Positions 1-8,376 of a stretch of DNA of 64,000 bases are shown one piece after another. The notes beneath the pieces are model-generated. The model did not search any database, had not been told where the DNA came from, and was given only the letters and a program-made list of their open reading frames with translations. The DNA lies in the NCBI RefSeq assembly GCF_900129905.1, contig NZ_FQXG01000003.1, forward strand, positions 301,771 to 365,770. The letters run 5' to 3'. A program made the translations under genes and the position numbers. This DNA comes from Ferrimonas marina (GTDB taxonomy: Bacteria > Pseudomonadota > Gammaproteobacteria > Enterobacterales > Shewanellaceae). Numbering within the stretch: position 1 is the first letter of the stretch; each line of letters starts with the position of its first letter.

Positions 1-1663
1 CATCTACGGCTTGCTGGATTTTGCCAAGCGGTACCGACTCGCTGAGGTTGTCCAGGTTGTTAACCAGATCAAGTACCAGGGGGGTGGAGTCGGTAGAGCT
101 GCAGCTGAGGCATCGCCCGAGCTGCTGTAGTGCCTTGCTGGGGCTGGATGTGCAGCGGAGCATGATCACCCCGGAAAGGTCGGGCAGGTGGACGCTCTCA
201 GAGAGCATGTCGACAGAGAGAAGCAGGTGCAGGCCGGTATCGGGCTTGGCGTCGAGGAAAGCCCGTCGCTGCTGTCTGCGGGTGGCTGTATCGAGTCCAG
301 AGTGGATTTCCTGGATTTGGCAAAGGGTGCGCGTGCTGGGCTTGAGTTGCGACGCTTTGTGGTACCACATGTGCAATTGCCCCCGCAACTGCACCAGGTG
401 GTCGATGGTTTCGCAGAACACGATGAATTTGCCGGTGAGATTGGGGATATGATCGGCAAAAACCTGCTCAACACCGGCGCTGCGCTGCCAGTCGAGTTTG
501 GCAGAGTGCAGCCGGCCCTTTAGCGTGCGCAGTTCGCGTGCCGTCTCGCTGGGTAGGTCGGGGACTTCGTCGGGATTGGGCAGCTGTTGTTCCAACTGCT
601 CAAGTTGCTTGGCGGTGTCGTCAAAGTCATAGAGCCCGGCAATGATGGTGGGTGCAGGCAGGATCTTTCGGGCGATGGCCTGGTCCAGGGGCAGTAGGTG
701 TACGGGGTGGATCCTAAGTTCGGCCATCATGTTTCGCATGCCGTCCAGGTGCCGGACTGGATCGGCACAGAGGGAAACCACCTTGGCGCTGGGGTTCAGG
801 TTCAGCAGTTGGCTGAGGCCACTCTCGGTCACGGGAGCGCCGGTGTGGGGCAGCTCATCAAGGATAACGAGTTCGTAGGTGTCAGCGAGAAGCCGGTTAA
901 GCTTGGCCTCTTCACGCAGGCGGCAATAGGTCCAGTGGGTGGTATTGGGGTGTCTGCAGCGGGCCTCCTGCTGCACCCGGCCTTCCGTAGAGGGGCACAA
1001 AAACAGCACCGGCCCTGTGAACCGTTCACAAAGAGGTTGGATAATGTGGTTCTTGCCGGTGCCAGTAGCGGCCTCCAGGCCAACCCGCTGGTGGTGCACA
1101 AGGCCTAATTTAGTCCGTCCAAGGGCGGTGAGATTGTGGGGCAGAAGGTTAAGGGCAGCCGGTACCTGTGTGCTGGCGGGGTTGTAGCCGGACATCATAT
1201 CTCTAAGCTGCTTGGGGCCTACCAGGGCAAGCTTGAACGATTCAAAGCGTTCTGCAGCGCCTTTGACAAAGCCCCTGAGGGAGACAAGGCGGAAGTGCTT
1301 GCAGTGGTGGGTGGGCGCGGCTTCTCGTTCTAAGATTTCGTACTCGGACGCTATCTGCCTCAGGCCGAGTGGTTTGGCGTGCGCCTTGCACTGGACGATG
1401 ACAGCCACGCGGTCGGGGTGTTCCCTGTCGTAAAGCAGCAGATCGGCGCCGCCATCCGGACCTGGGCTGGTTAGACGTACCAGGTAGCCAAGTCCGCGGT
1501 ACAGTTCGGCAATGAACCTTTCAGCCACCAGCCCCTTCAAGTGCGGAGCGGGCTGAGCCTCGAGCCAGTGGAAAGCAAGATCGATGCACTTACTGTCAAG
1601 GGTGCAGGCGTGGAGGTGCTGGCGGATCTGATCATCAATCAGCTGAAGGTTGGGTGCATCCAT
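1..1663 (-). CDS. Mrr-type nuclease/superfamily 2 helicase fusion, 3' end off the window
   Basis: I translated this from the ATG at 1663 leftward without a stop to the window edge, so 554 residues are visible and the C-terminus is missing. Residues about 45-100 show a PD-(D/E)XK endonuclease pattern (GGAD at 71-74, then Q91-C-K93), as in Mrr-type restriction domains. A helicase core follows: Walker A ATGTGKN at 199-205, a DExH-like LDELPH at 268-273, and a motif VI-like QQLGRC near the visible end. Two motifs are degenerate: Asn replaces Ser/Thr after the Walker lysine, and Ser stands where motif VI normally ends in Arg. By family such fusions act on DNA in restriction, phage defence or repair; which one applies here is inference. 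It begins just past the terminator of the neighbouring leftward operon. Confidence 0.75.
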   Translation of the reverse strand, partial: MDAPNLQLIDDQIRQHLHACTLDSKCIDLAFHWLEAQPAPHLKGLVAERFIAELYRGLGYLVRLTSPGPDGGADLLLYDREHPDRVAVIVQCKAHAKPLGLRQIASEYEILEREAAPTHHCKHFRLVSLRGFVKGAAERFESFKLALVGPKQLRDMMSGYNPASTQVPAALNLLPHNLTALGRTKLGLVHHQRVGLEAATGTGKNHIIQPLCERFTGPVLFLCPSTEGRVQQEARCRHPNTTHWTYCRLREEAKLNRLLADTYELVILDELPHTGAPVTESGLSQLLNLNPSAKVVSLCADPVRHLDGMRNMMAELRIHPVHLLPLDQAIARKILPAPTIIAGLYDFDDTAKQLEQLEQQLPNPDEVPDLPSETARELRTLKGRLHSAKLDWQRSAGVEQVFADHIPNLTGKFIVFCETIDHLVQLRGQLHMWYHKASQLKPSTRTLCQIQEIHSGLDTATRRQQRRAFLDAKPDTGLHLLLSVDMLSESVHLPDLSGVIMLRCTSSPSKALQQLGRCLSCSSTDSTPLVLDLVNNLDNLSESVPLGKIQQAVD

Positions 1664-1717
1664 GGTGTCGTTGGTCGGGCGTGAGTAGTTCTAACCATAG
1701 ACACGATGCGAAAAAGG

Positions 1718-1745
1718 GTAGAGAAAAGGGGCCGTTGGCCCCTTT
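1718..1745 (-). terminator. Rho-independent terminator
   Basis: A perfect 9-bp stem with a GTT loop (AAAGGGGCC / GGCCCCTTT, 1725-1745) is followed on the minus strand by a TTTTCTC tract. It ends the leftward unit whose last gene stops at 1761 and separates it from the helicase gene. Confidence 0.75.
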
Positions 1746-1760
1746 GGTGCAGAACGCAGT

Positions 1761-2084
1761 TTACTCTCGGTACCACTGCTTGCGGCGCTTGCTGTTGTGC
1801 TTCCACGACGTCATCGTGTCGAGCACGCTGGGGTAGAAGTCCCAGTTACTGTTGGGCAGGCTCTTGTGGTAGCGCCGGCCGCGGATTGCAGTGCGATAAG
1901 CTTGCAGTTCTGGCTGGTGTGCCAGGTTCCAGCGCCGTTCCTGAAGCGTCGAGAACCGCTTGTGGCAGTTGGTCCGCAGGTCCGGGTGGATAAGCCGTGG
2001 GCCGAACCAGGTGTCAGATATGGCCTGGCGGGCAAACTGTGCCTTCAGGCGTTTGGCCTGGTAGTTGGGTTGGTGTTGTATCAC
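1761..2084 (-). CDS. Hypothetical basic protein, 107 aa
   Basis: Unrecognised protein, very rich in Arg, Lys, Trp and Tyr, with no hydrophobic segment, so probably cytosolic and possibly nucleic-acid binding (inference from charge alone). The start is a GTG at 2084 chosen because AGAGGAG lies at good spacing upstream. It is the last gene before the terminator at 1718-1745. A short inverted repeat (CTAACG / CGTTAG) lies just upstream at about 2098-2111. Confidence 0.55.
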   Translation of the reverse strand: MIQHQPNYQAKRLKAQFARQAISDTWFGPRLIHPDLRTNCHKRFSTLQERRWNLAHQPELQAYRTAIRGRRYHKSLPNSNWDFYPSVLDTMTSWKHNSKRRKQWYRE

Positions 2085-2191
2085 TCGATGTCTCCTCTAA
2101 CGGTCGTTAGAAAACATCGAGCTCCTGATAGTGCTGCATGGGGGTAGCCTCGTTGGCGCTGTTGGGCACAGTGTAACAGAGCCGTGCCGGA

Positions 2192-2497
2192 TCAGGTGCC
2201 TGCGTAGCGCTCGTCATGAGTTTGGCGTCGCACTTCTTCTAGCCAGGAACGAGCGTCCGCCAGCAAGTCCGCTTCAGTCCCGTAGTCCTTGTTCCAAAAT
2301 TCGCGCTCGCGCTTAATGTACCGGGTTTCAAACACGGCCAGAAAGCCGGTGAGGTACCTGGCGCCGTCTGGAGACTCGATGACTTTCCGGGTGCGGGTGA
2401 TGCCGTTGGGCAGGCCACTGGGTTTGGTATCCGGGCTGCGTCCCAGTGCGGGTATGTCATCAAGCAGGGATCGTGGACTGTTGTTGCCAGGCTTCAT
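2192..2497 (-). CDS. Hypothetical protein, 101 aa
   Basis: Unrecognised soluble protein. The N-terminal third is rich in Pro, Ser and Gly and the C-terminal half is charged and helical (ends with a stretch rich in Glu, Arg and Trp). The ATG at 2497 has only a weak ribosome site. It follows the helix-turn-helix gene in the same leftward direction. No function can be assigned. Confidence 0.5.
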   Translation of the reverse strand: MKPGNNSPRSLLDDIPALGRSPDTKPSGLPNGITRTRKVIESPDGARYLTGFLAVFETRYIKREREFWNKDYGTEADLLADARSWLEEVRRQTHDERYAGT

Positions 2498-2678
2498 AGG
2501 TGTGGCTCAGTTGCATGCTATGAGTGGGCTTGATACCACGATAGATAGCGATGAGGCAACCGGCTAGGCTGGGTGTGTGTTGAGGTCGGCGAAACCGCCC
2601 TGTGTTTGGCATCCGCAGTGGCTATGGCCATGTAGTTGTGGCTGGTCAAGGGGGCTGCTTGGTCGTAGCAGGTTGTGA

Positions 2679-3146
2679 TCAAGCGACCTGAGCGGTTTGC
2701 AACTCGGCGATGCGGGTGCGTAATGCGGCCGCGGTGATCTGGCGCCGGCGCAGTTGTCCGGCCAGGGTGGTGGTGCAGATCCCGCAAGCTTGTGCTGCCT
2801 GGTCATAGGTCCTAAAACCGTATTTGATGAAGTACCTGGCAAGGCCGTCGGTCCCCTGGTCGATGGCCGCTCGCAGTTCTGGCGGGTAGGTGATGCCGCG
2901 TTCGTAGAAGTTGATACCCTGCTTGAGCAACTGAGCGCGCACCGCCTTCCACTCTACGCCAAGGTCCTTTAAGGCTTCGGAGGCGGATTGGATGGCGATG
3001 CCGTGGTGATCCGCCAGCTCCTTCAGCGAGGCAATCTTGTTGGTTTGGCAGAAAGTCAGAACAGCCTGATTGGTGTCGAGCCCGGCCTGGGCCAAGATGG
3101 AGTTGCGTTTCATGGCGACGGTGTTGCTATTGGTGTTGGTTTTCAT
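2679..3146 (-). CDS. Helix-turn-helix protein, 155 aa
   Basis: Predicted DNA-binding protein. Two stretches have helix-turn-helix spacing: residues about 40-62 (LKELADHHGI..SASEAL) and 112-134 (YDQAAQACGI..TTLAGQL). A longer reading to 3278 exists, but the ATG at 3146 has AGGAGA eight bases upstream and gives a sensible N-terminus. It belongs to the leftward run of small genes between 4.1 and 1.7 kb and could be their regulator, or one of the candidates for binding the recurrent palindrome found across the window; both are inference. Confidence 0.6.
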   Translation of the reverse strand: MKTNTNSNTVAMKRNSILAQAGLDTNQAVLTFCQTNKIASLKELADHHGIAIQSASEALKDLGVEWKAVRAQLLKQGINFYERGITYPPELRAAIDQGTDGLARYFIKYGFRTYDQAAQACGICTTTLAGQLRRRQITAAALRTRIAELQTAQVA

Positions 3147-3283
3147 AGCGACAGATCTCCTGGCAAACTGTGCACAGGCGCGATTGCTGTCCGCTGACGT
3201 CGTAATAGCGGCCAGTGTAACCTGAAGCCTGGCATGGGCACCATTTCGGGTTGTGTTGGGCGTACGCGTTAATTTCACTCTGG

Positions 3284-3538
3284 TTAGGCGTCGTCCTTGT
3301 TATGGTCGGTCAAAATCGCACTCGTCGACCAGTGACCTTCGGCATAAGTGATTGTCCCCTTGGCATGCAGGGCCTCCACCAGGGACTCAGGTACTGAGTG
3401 CGACTTGGTACGTTGATAGGGCTTGCGCGGGCTCTCCAGGTGCCAGCCGTTGATGCCGCAGCGCAGCGCCCAGCCTTCAGAGAGCTTGTTGACGATCTCC
3501 GTTTCGGTCAGCTCATCGGTTTGCTGGGGCTGCGTCAT
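3284..3538 (-). CDS. Hypothetical protein, 84 aa
   Basis: Unrecognised soluble protein, charged, with a Gly-Trp-rich middle (WALRCGINGWHLESP) that looks like a small beta-rich or winged-helix fold. The start ATG overlaps the stop of the preceding membrane-protein gene (ATGA, 3535-3538), so the two are translationally coupled. Confidence 0.6.
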   Translation of the reverse strand: MTQPQQTDELTETEIVNKLSEGWALRCGINGWHLESPRKPYQRTKSHSVPESLVEALHAKGTITYAEGHWSTSAILTDHNKDDA

Positions 3539-3714
3539 TGGTCCGAAGTCTGGCGCTTGTACAGGTTGATGCCGAGCACGACCAGGCCGGAGAGGGTGAT
3601 CGCCAGCAGTTGGTCCGGCACAGCGTGGGTGGCCAGGGTGTCAGACTGGACCGCGACGGCGCCGGCCGCGGCAGTGCCCAGGAACAGCACTGAGAAAAAC
3701 ACGGATTGAAGCAT
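3535..3714 (-). CDS. Small membrane protein, 59 aa
   Basis: Two hydrophobic segments (residues about 2-20 and 35-52) separated by a short polar stretch predict a two-pass or signal-anchored inner-membrane protein. The ATG at 3714 is preferred over the longer reading to 3813 because AGAGGAG sits directly upstream. Its stop overlaps the start of the 84-residue gene. Function unknown. Confidence 0.6.
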   Translation of the reverse strand: MLQSVFFSVLFLGTAAAGAVAVQSDTLATHAVPDQLLAITLSGLVVLGINLYKRQTSDQ

Positions 3715-3864
3715 GATTACTTCTCCTCTGTTGTTGCCGGGTCCCCGGCGGGGCCTGTGACTGGGCACAGGATGGCGTTCGTTGCCGGTGCCGATACGGC
3801 AACAGCCAGGCACCCGATGGGTGTCTGGCGGTCGGTCGCGGCGTAAACACCGGCACTGGACTTG

Positions 3865-4107
3865 TTACTCGCCCTTGTGCAATTTCAAAAGGCCGGTCAT
3901 CAGCCGTTCCGTGCGCATGGCGTTGGCCAGTTGGCCAGGCAGTTTCACCACGTCCGCCAGTTGCCGTTCCAGCTCATCGAGATTGTCCGGGTTGGCTTGG
4001 ACTGCCTGTTCGGCCTTGGTGATCTGTTTGATCGCCTCTGCTAGCTGGTGCTTCATGGAGGCAAGGGTTTCTGAAATCCCTTCCAGGTGGATGTCGCGTT
4101 GGTTCAT
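3865..4107 (-). CDS. Coiled-coil protein, 80 aa
   Basis: Short, strongly helical protein with heptad-like Leu/Ile/Ala spacing over residues 10-60, predicting a coiled coil or helical oligomer. There is no Cys, and no membrane segment. The start is 33 bp from the palindrome copy at 4140-4159, which probably carries its promoter or operator. Function unknown. Confidence 0.6.
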   Translation of the reverse strand: MNQRDIHLEGISETLASMKHQLAEAIKQITKAEQAVQANPDNLDELERQLADVVKLPGQLANAMRTERLMTGLLKLHKGE

Positions 4108-4139
4108 GCGTACTGGACTCCTGTCCTAGTGATGCCATT

Positions 4140-4159
4140 AAATATACCTCAGTATATTT
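4140..4159. promoter_or_regulatory. 20-bp palindrome, copy 1
   Basis: Perfect 8-bp inverted repeat AAATATAC / GTATATTT with a 4-bp spacer, lying between the divergent genes that start at 4107 (minus) and 4219 (plus). Same element as the other copies listed. Confidence 0.7.
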
Positions 4160-4218
4160 TAAATGGCAATCCCTAGGGGTCTCTAGGTGGTAAAATTAAA
4201 GAAAAAGAGGTTTGCGGG

Positions 4219-4989
4219 ATGCCGGGGATTACTGCGATTGCGCTGCGGGGCGAGCATGGGAAGAACGGGGGGGTTAACACCAAACTGGGGGCACCGACGT
4301 TCGTTGCGCCCGATCTGCTGGCGGGCTATCGCAGTGATAATTGGGACCGGGATGTGCGCCAGAGTGTTGAATGTGCAGTCAGGTACGCCACCAGCCCCAA
4401 CAATCGTGACGATGTGGTTGAGCGGCCCCGGGTCATGACAGCGATGGTCAATATGGCCAAGGTCTACCCGGAGCGACGCCCGGACCAAAGCGAACAACAG
4501 TGGCTGCAGTGCATCAGCGACGGTTTCTATGAGTTGAAAGATCTGGCGAAGGTGCTGGGGGTGGGGCAGACCAAGTGCCTGGCCTTCGAGTGGGAGGACC
4601 ACATCTACAATACCGACAACGACCTGGCTGGGTGCCCGGACATCGAAACCCTGTTCGCCACGCGCAGCGATGAGGAAGCTCTAGGGGAGCTGTATGTGAG
4701 CGCCTATGCCGTATTGGACCATCCCGAGGTGGTGAAAGGTTTGCGCGAGGCTGGCTACGATGGCGCGGTGCACGGAGGCAGCGGCGAAAGTGCCTTGCTG
4801 TACGAACTGCGGGTGCTTGGTGATGTTGATCGCCAGGTGCAGGTTGTCGTTGACCAGGGTGTTGTTGAGCGTGGCTGGGAAGAGCAGTCAGAGCGCTTCG
4901 CAAGTGCGCTGGGTTATCTAGCGAGAGATCTCGCCAGGATGAAGGAGCGGGTCAATAGTCTCGGGGCAGGCGGGCTGGTGGCGCAGTAG
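4219..4989 (+). CDS. Hypothetical protein with possible ADP-ribosyltransferase-like C-terminus, 256 aa
   Basis: No family is certain. The region from about residue 150 to 215 (ELYVSAYAVLDHPEVVKGL, GYDGAVHGG, then a beta-strand-like LLYELRVLG) resembles the end of phage and plasmid ADP-ribosyltransferase-fold domains, in which a GYDGxx strand is followed by a strand with the catalytic Glu; here the Glu of LYELR would be the candidate. The N-terminal half is unrecognised. The start has weak ribosome-binding context; it lies 60 bp from the palindrome at 4140-4159. Its stop nearly abuts the convergent membrane gene at 4991. Confidence 0.6.
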   Translation: MPGITAIALRGEHGKNGGVNTKLGAPTFVAPDLLAGYRSDNWDRDVRQSVECAVRYATSPNNRDDVVERPRVMTAMVNMAKVYPERRPDQSEQQWLQCISDGFYELKDLAKVLGVGQTKCLAFEWEDHIYNTDNDLAGCPDIETLFATRSDEEALGELYVSAYAVLDHPEVVKGLREAGYDGAVHGGSGESALLYELRVLGDVDRQVQVVVDQGVVERGWEEQSERFASALGYLARDLARMKERVNSLGAGGLVAQ

Positions 4990-4990
4990 C

Positions 4991-5389
4991 CTAGCAGCCA
5001 CCAAACTGGTGCATGGCCAGGCGATGCTTTCGGTCTATGTGGACAAAGGGAAGCGCAAACACCAGTGCGACGACAGGACCCAGCAGGGCAGTGATGGGGG
5101 CAAACAGATGTAGGCTCCAGGTCAGGATGAAGCTGGCGGTAAAGCAGAACAGCCGGGCTCTGATAGACATGGCGTCCGTCATCCCGGTGTCTTTCATCCA
5201 CAGGCGCCAGGCAATCCAGCTGGTGCAGGCGGAGATGGCAAGCAGCGAGATAGCAACCGCCGGTGTCAGGCTGAAGGCGATCACGATATTGACCAGAGCG
5301 CCCAGGCCGCAAATCGCGGACAGCGCATCAAACACCAGTACGGCGTCGTCGTAGGAGTCCTGTAGCAGTTGTGCTCTTGGGTGGATCAT
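4991..5389 (-). CDS. Small four-pass membrane protein, fifth of a tandem family, 132 aa
   Basis: Four hydrophobic segments alternating with short basic loops predict an inner-membrane protein. It is the most diverged of five adjacent genes (to 7378) that share length, topology and a conserved pattern between segments 2 and 3; the Asp found there in the others is not kept. Its ATG overlaps the stop of the upstream gene at 5386. Last gene of the operon. Confidence 0.65.
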   Translation of the reverse strand: MIHPRAQLLQDSYDDAVLVFDALSAICGLGALVNIVIAFSLTPAVAISLLAISACTSWIAWRLWMKDTGMTDAMSIRARLFCFTASFILTWSLHLFAPITALLGPVVALVFALPFVHIDRKHRLAMHQFGGC

Positions 5390-5856
5390 GACGGGTCTTG
5401 GTCCTTGTCCGGTTCGTTGTTCATTGTGCTGATACTCTCGAGTTGCTGCAATGCCTGTTGATGCATGCGTCCCTCAAGTATCAAAGAAGCCTGTGTGTTT
5501 GCCATGGCCATAGCCATGATCGGCGCGATGATGGCTAGCAGGTGGGAGAAATGCAGCGCGACAGCGAGTGAAGTTAAGGTGAGCAGGAAGGTGCTAAGAC
5601 CGGCGTAGCGGCGGGCCGCCTTACTGATCCCGTGTGTTCGAAGGCACAGCGCGTCGCTTGCCAGGGTGGAGAGGCCGCAAAGTAACACGAGGAGCGCTGC
5701 TGACTGCCATCCGCTGTCGACAATCACTGGGCAGAGCCAGTGCTCCGCCAGCAATAACGTCGAGATGAGGAAGAGCAGGGCGACGCCCACCGGGCCGGTA
5801 ACGGCTTTAAGGTGCTGGACGTCGTCTACAGTGCTTTGCACCAGGTCTCGATTCAC
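5386..5856 (-). CDS. Small four-pass membrane protein, tandem family member 4, 156 aa
   Basis: Four hydrophobic segments with a polar N-terminus and a Gln/Glu-rich C-terminal tail. It shares with its neighbours the order: hydrophobic pair, a motif of the type P-x-[VI]-x-DS, then ASDALCLR (small residues followed by Asp and a basic residue), then two more segments and a tail with HQQALQQL. The start overlaps the stop of the preceding gene by four bases (5853-5856). Function unknown; the tandem arrangement suggests subunits of one membrane assembly. Confidence 0.65.
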   Translation of the reverse strand: MNRDLVQSTVDDVQHLKAVTGPVGVALLFLISTLLLAEHWLCPVIVDSGWQSAALLVLLCGLSTLASDALCLRTHGISKAARRYAGLSTFLLTLTSLAVALHFSHLLAIIAPIMAMAMANTQASLILEGRMHQQALQQLESISTMNNEPDKDQDPS

Positions 5857-6335
5857 TTAGCAGTGTCGCCGCTGTGGGCCTTGGCTGTGGCGTTGGCGTT
5901 GTCTTCGCTTTGCGAGTGCAGCTGTTGAAGGACCTGCTGGAATCGCCGCTTGTTGTGCAGGTGACCCACCATGAGTTGCCCGGTGAGGTAGGCAAACACC
6001 GGGCCACTGAAGCCCATGAGCAATGACACATCGAGCAGGGGGCTGATCACGATTAACGTAAGGGAAAAGGTCCAGGCGCCTTGAATGACACGGGCTTTGA
6101 TAGAGTTGACCACCCCGCGGAAGTTAATAAAGTCACTGAACAGGGAGCTGGCCAGGGCGATGCCGATGAGTAGGGTGACGCTGGCAACGCTGCTGTCCAA
6201 GATTGTGGGCTGTAGCCAGGTCTGCACGAGTGGAAGCACGGTGCAGAAGCACAGCAGGGGGATGGCGTAGGGGGTAATGTAGCTGCCTACCAGCTTCTCA
6301 TCATCGATGGCGCGGGTGTGTTGCGCGTCTTGCAT
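5853..6335 (-). CDS. Small four-pass membrane protein, tandem family member 3, 160 aa
   Basis: Same architecture as its neighbours: PTILDSS after the first segment, then SLFSDFINFR, then two segments and a tail ending HNKRRFQQVLQQL that closely matches the tail of member 4. I prefer the ATG at 6335, with GAGG nine bases upstream and a length matching its paralogs, over the longer start at 6449, which has no ribosome site and overlaps the preceding gene. Confidence 0.65.
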   Translation of the reverse strand: MQDAQHTRAIDDEKLVGSYITPYAIPLLCFCTVLPLVQTWLQPTILDSSVASVTLLIGIALASSLFSDFINFRGVVNSIKARVIQGAWTFSLTLIVISPLLDVSLLMGFSGPVFAYLTGQLMVGHLHNKRRFQQVLQQLHSQSEDNANATAKAHSGDTAK

Positions 6336-6423
6336 TAGGTAAAGCCTCGGGTTGTTGTATTTGTCAGGACGGCCGGACAGTTCATCCGATGATCCGCCGT
6401 CGGTGTTTGTTGTGGGTAGCTGG

Positions 6424-6870
6424 TTAAGCCTTGGGAGTCGTGTCGCCATTTGCTAACCGGTGATTGGATTGGGCTTTGACATGCTGTTGCAAGATTTGAG
6501 ACTGGGCCAAAGCGTAAAGAAGTGCGGTTAAAAGCCCCAGCAGGGTAAGCCTCGGCCAGTGCAACAACGCAAAGCCCGTCGCGGGAAGGCTGAGCATCAG
6601 CGCGTACAGCCCCATCTCAACTCGCTCAGCCAGGTTGTCAAGCAGGCCCCGGAAGAATAGAGCGTCATTAAGCAGGGCCGCCGCAAGGCTCAGGCCCAGC
6701 AAAAGGGCCAGGGTGGACCAGGGGTCGTTATTCACTGGGGCCTGGTTCCAGCAGTGCATTAGGGCCAGGGCAGCAGAGCCAGTACAGAGTCCCACGGCAA
6801 GGTGGTTTGGCCGGGCTTTTGACAATCGGTTTTGCTGGTGGGAGGCCACGTTGGCGGAACGCTCGGTCAT
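6424..6870 (-). CDS. Small four-pass membrane protein, tandem family member 2, 148 aa
   Basis: Four hydrophobic segments; the family signature reads ALLNDALFFRG between segments 2 and 3, followed by an AERVEMG loop. The ATG at 6870 follows the upstream stop by 28 bp and avoids the 136-bp overlap that a longer reading would force. Function unknown. Confidence 0.65.
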   Translation of the reverse strand: MTERSANVASHQQNRLSKARPNHLAVGLCTGSAALALMHCWNQAPVNNDPWSTLALLLGLSLAAALLNDALFFRGLLDNLAERVEMGLYALMLSLPATGFALLHWPRLTLLGLLTALLYALAQSQILQQHVKAQSNHRLANGDTTPKA

Positions 6871-6898
6871 CGGTGTCTCACTGGGTCTGGTCAATCGG

Positions 6899-7378
6899 TT
6901 AAGCGCTGGGTGTTGCGCACGTCTGCGCGTTTTCCTTACGCACCTCAGCTTCGAAGTGGGCAATTTGACGCTCCATTTTCTGGTGAACGCGTGCGTTTTT
7001 CCGCCCCTCATACAGTGCTGGCAGTGGCGCGGCAATGAACAGTAGGTAGGCGACTGCGTACTCAGAGAAGTACACCCAGCCAGTCAGGATGAGTACGGTT
7101 GCAGTTGCGCTCCAGGCTGCAGCTGCTGCGCGCTCACGGCGCGATGCAACCTTGTTGCGGTAAAACGCCAGGTCGTTGGCCGCGGTGGTGGTCAGTGCCG
7201 CCAGTGTCATGTAAAGGGCGGCGGTGCCGCTGTCGACTGCCGGGGTAGACCAGCCAAAGGCAAGGCAGAGATTGAGCAGGGTGCACAGAGAGAACACCAG
7301 CAGCAGCTGGGTGTTCACCTGGATGTGATGCCGTCGGATCGTCATGGCCCGGGCAAGCTGTTCTGAGGCAGAATTCAT
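6899..7378 (-). CDS. Small four-pass membrane protein, tandem family member 1, 159 aa
   Basis: Basic N-terminal tail (RAMTIRRHH) then four hydrophobic segments, with STPAVDSG and AANDLAFYRNK as the family signature and a long charged C-terminal helix (about 40 residues) that should face the cytoplasm. Its start overlaps the stop of the upstream gene (7375-7378), so it is coupled to it. First of the five tandem paralogs. Confidence 0.65.
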   Translation of the reverse strand: MNSASEQLARAMTIRRHHIQVNTQLLLVFSLCTLLNLCLAFGWSTPAVDSGTAALYMTLAALTTTAANDLAFYRNKVASRRERAAAAAWSATATVLILTGWVYFSEYAVAYLLFIAAPLPALYEGRKNARVHQKMERQIAHFEAEVRKENAQTCATPSA

Positions 7379-7737
7379 TGCGGCTTTCCTGGTTGTGTAC
7401 TGGGTCTTTTGAATGCCGGCGGCTGGTACTCTGCCCAGCCGGCCAACTGGTAGTCTCCGTTGAGGTCGAGGTGCTCATAGAAGTCGTCGAAGCTGTCGCA
7501 GCGTTTGTTCTCGACCCATCCGACAGAGTGCACCGGCTCTTCCATATGATCGAGCAACACCCAGTCTTTGGCTTGCCCATCGGGGTGGTGCTGCAAAGGG
7601 CGGTTTTGGTAGTACGCCAGCTCCACCCGGACTTTGTCGGTACGGAGGTTGTGGATAGCCACCCAGAACAACTGTTCGGTACCAAGCGGTACCGGCGGGG
7701 TCTCTTCTGGGGCATTCCAGCTCACCTTGGGGGCCAT
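7375..7737 (-). CDS. Hypothetical protein, 120 aa
   Basis: Unrecognised soluble, acidic protein with several Trp residues and a DSFDDFYEHLDLNGDY stretch. The ATG at 7737 follows AAGGATGAAGAG and is preferred over 7803. Coupled to the first membrane paralog by an ATGA overlap, so probably part of the same complex or pathway. Confidence 0.55.
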   Translation of the reverse strand: MAPKVSWNAPEETPPVPLGTEQLFWVAIHNLRTDKVRVELAYYQNRPLQHHPDGQAKDWVLLDHMEEPVHSVGWVENKRCDSFDDFYEHLDLNGDYQLAGWAEYQPPAFKRPSTQPGKPQ

Positions 7738-7795
7738 GGCCTCTTCATCCTTGCTACAACGTTTAACCTGGCGAATTCTACCAGCAGAATCAGTC

Positions 7796-8161
7796 CTATG
7801 CATCCACTGTGTCGGGCTGGATTAGGCTCAGGAGCCGGCAGCGGTAGCCTTTGTTCAGCAACTCACACATGGCGGCACCCACCACGTGTCGCTGGGCCTG
7901 GCGGTTAAGGGCAGGGATGGTCTGGCTTTGGCACTGACCGCTTTCAATGGCTTTCTGAAGCATAGTGAGCCGGTCAACGATAACCGGGCTGAACAAGGTC
8001 GCGATGGTCTTGCTGCGCCACCCGTCGATGGGGAGCATGATGCTGATGGGCTTTTGCAATACGGCCAGGTTTTTTTCGGTCAGGCTGGCCAGTAAGAACT
8101 GCGCCAAAGCCACGGTATCCGGGTCGTCCACCTTGATGCTCGCCTTGAAATCCCACTCCAT
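7796..8161 (-). CDS. Hypothetical protein, 121 aa
   Basis: Unrecognised soluble alpha-helical protein, first gene of the leftward operon that runs to 4991. The start lies 26 bp from the palindrome at 8187-8206, so that element probably controls the operon with the five membrane proteins. Confidence 0.6.
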   Translation of the reverse strand: MEWDFKASIKVDDPDTVALAQFLLASLTEKNLAVLQKPISIMLPIDGWRSKTIATLFSPVIVDRLTMLQKAIESGQCQSQTIPALNRQAQRHVVGAAMCELLNKGYRCRLLSLIQPDTVDA

Positions 8162-8186
8162 GGGTACACTCCAAAATCAACAATTT

Positions 8187-8206
8187 CGATATATAAAAGT
8201 ATATGC
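8187..8206. promoter_or_regulatory. 20-bp palindrome, copy 2
   Basis: CGATATAT, spacer AAAA, GTATATGC. Imperfect copy, 26 bp upstream of the leftward gene starting at 8161. Confidence 0.6.
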
Positions 8207-8376
8207 CAGTTAACACTTTAAGGCAAGGGGGCGTGGGCGTAAGCCGTTGCTTTTGTTGTGGCTCCGAGACTGGGAAGCCACGGCCTTGCTGAGGCGCAAA
8301 GTAAGTGCGGTTCAGTGTGATCCGGCGACTTGCACTGGTGCGCCTGGAGTGGGATCATCAAGCCAGACAGGACCCA

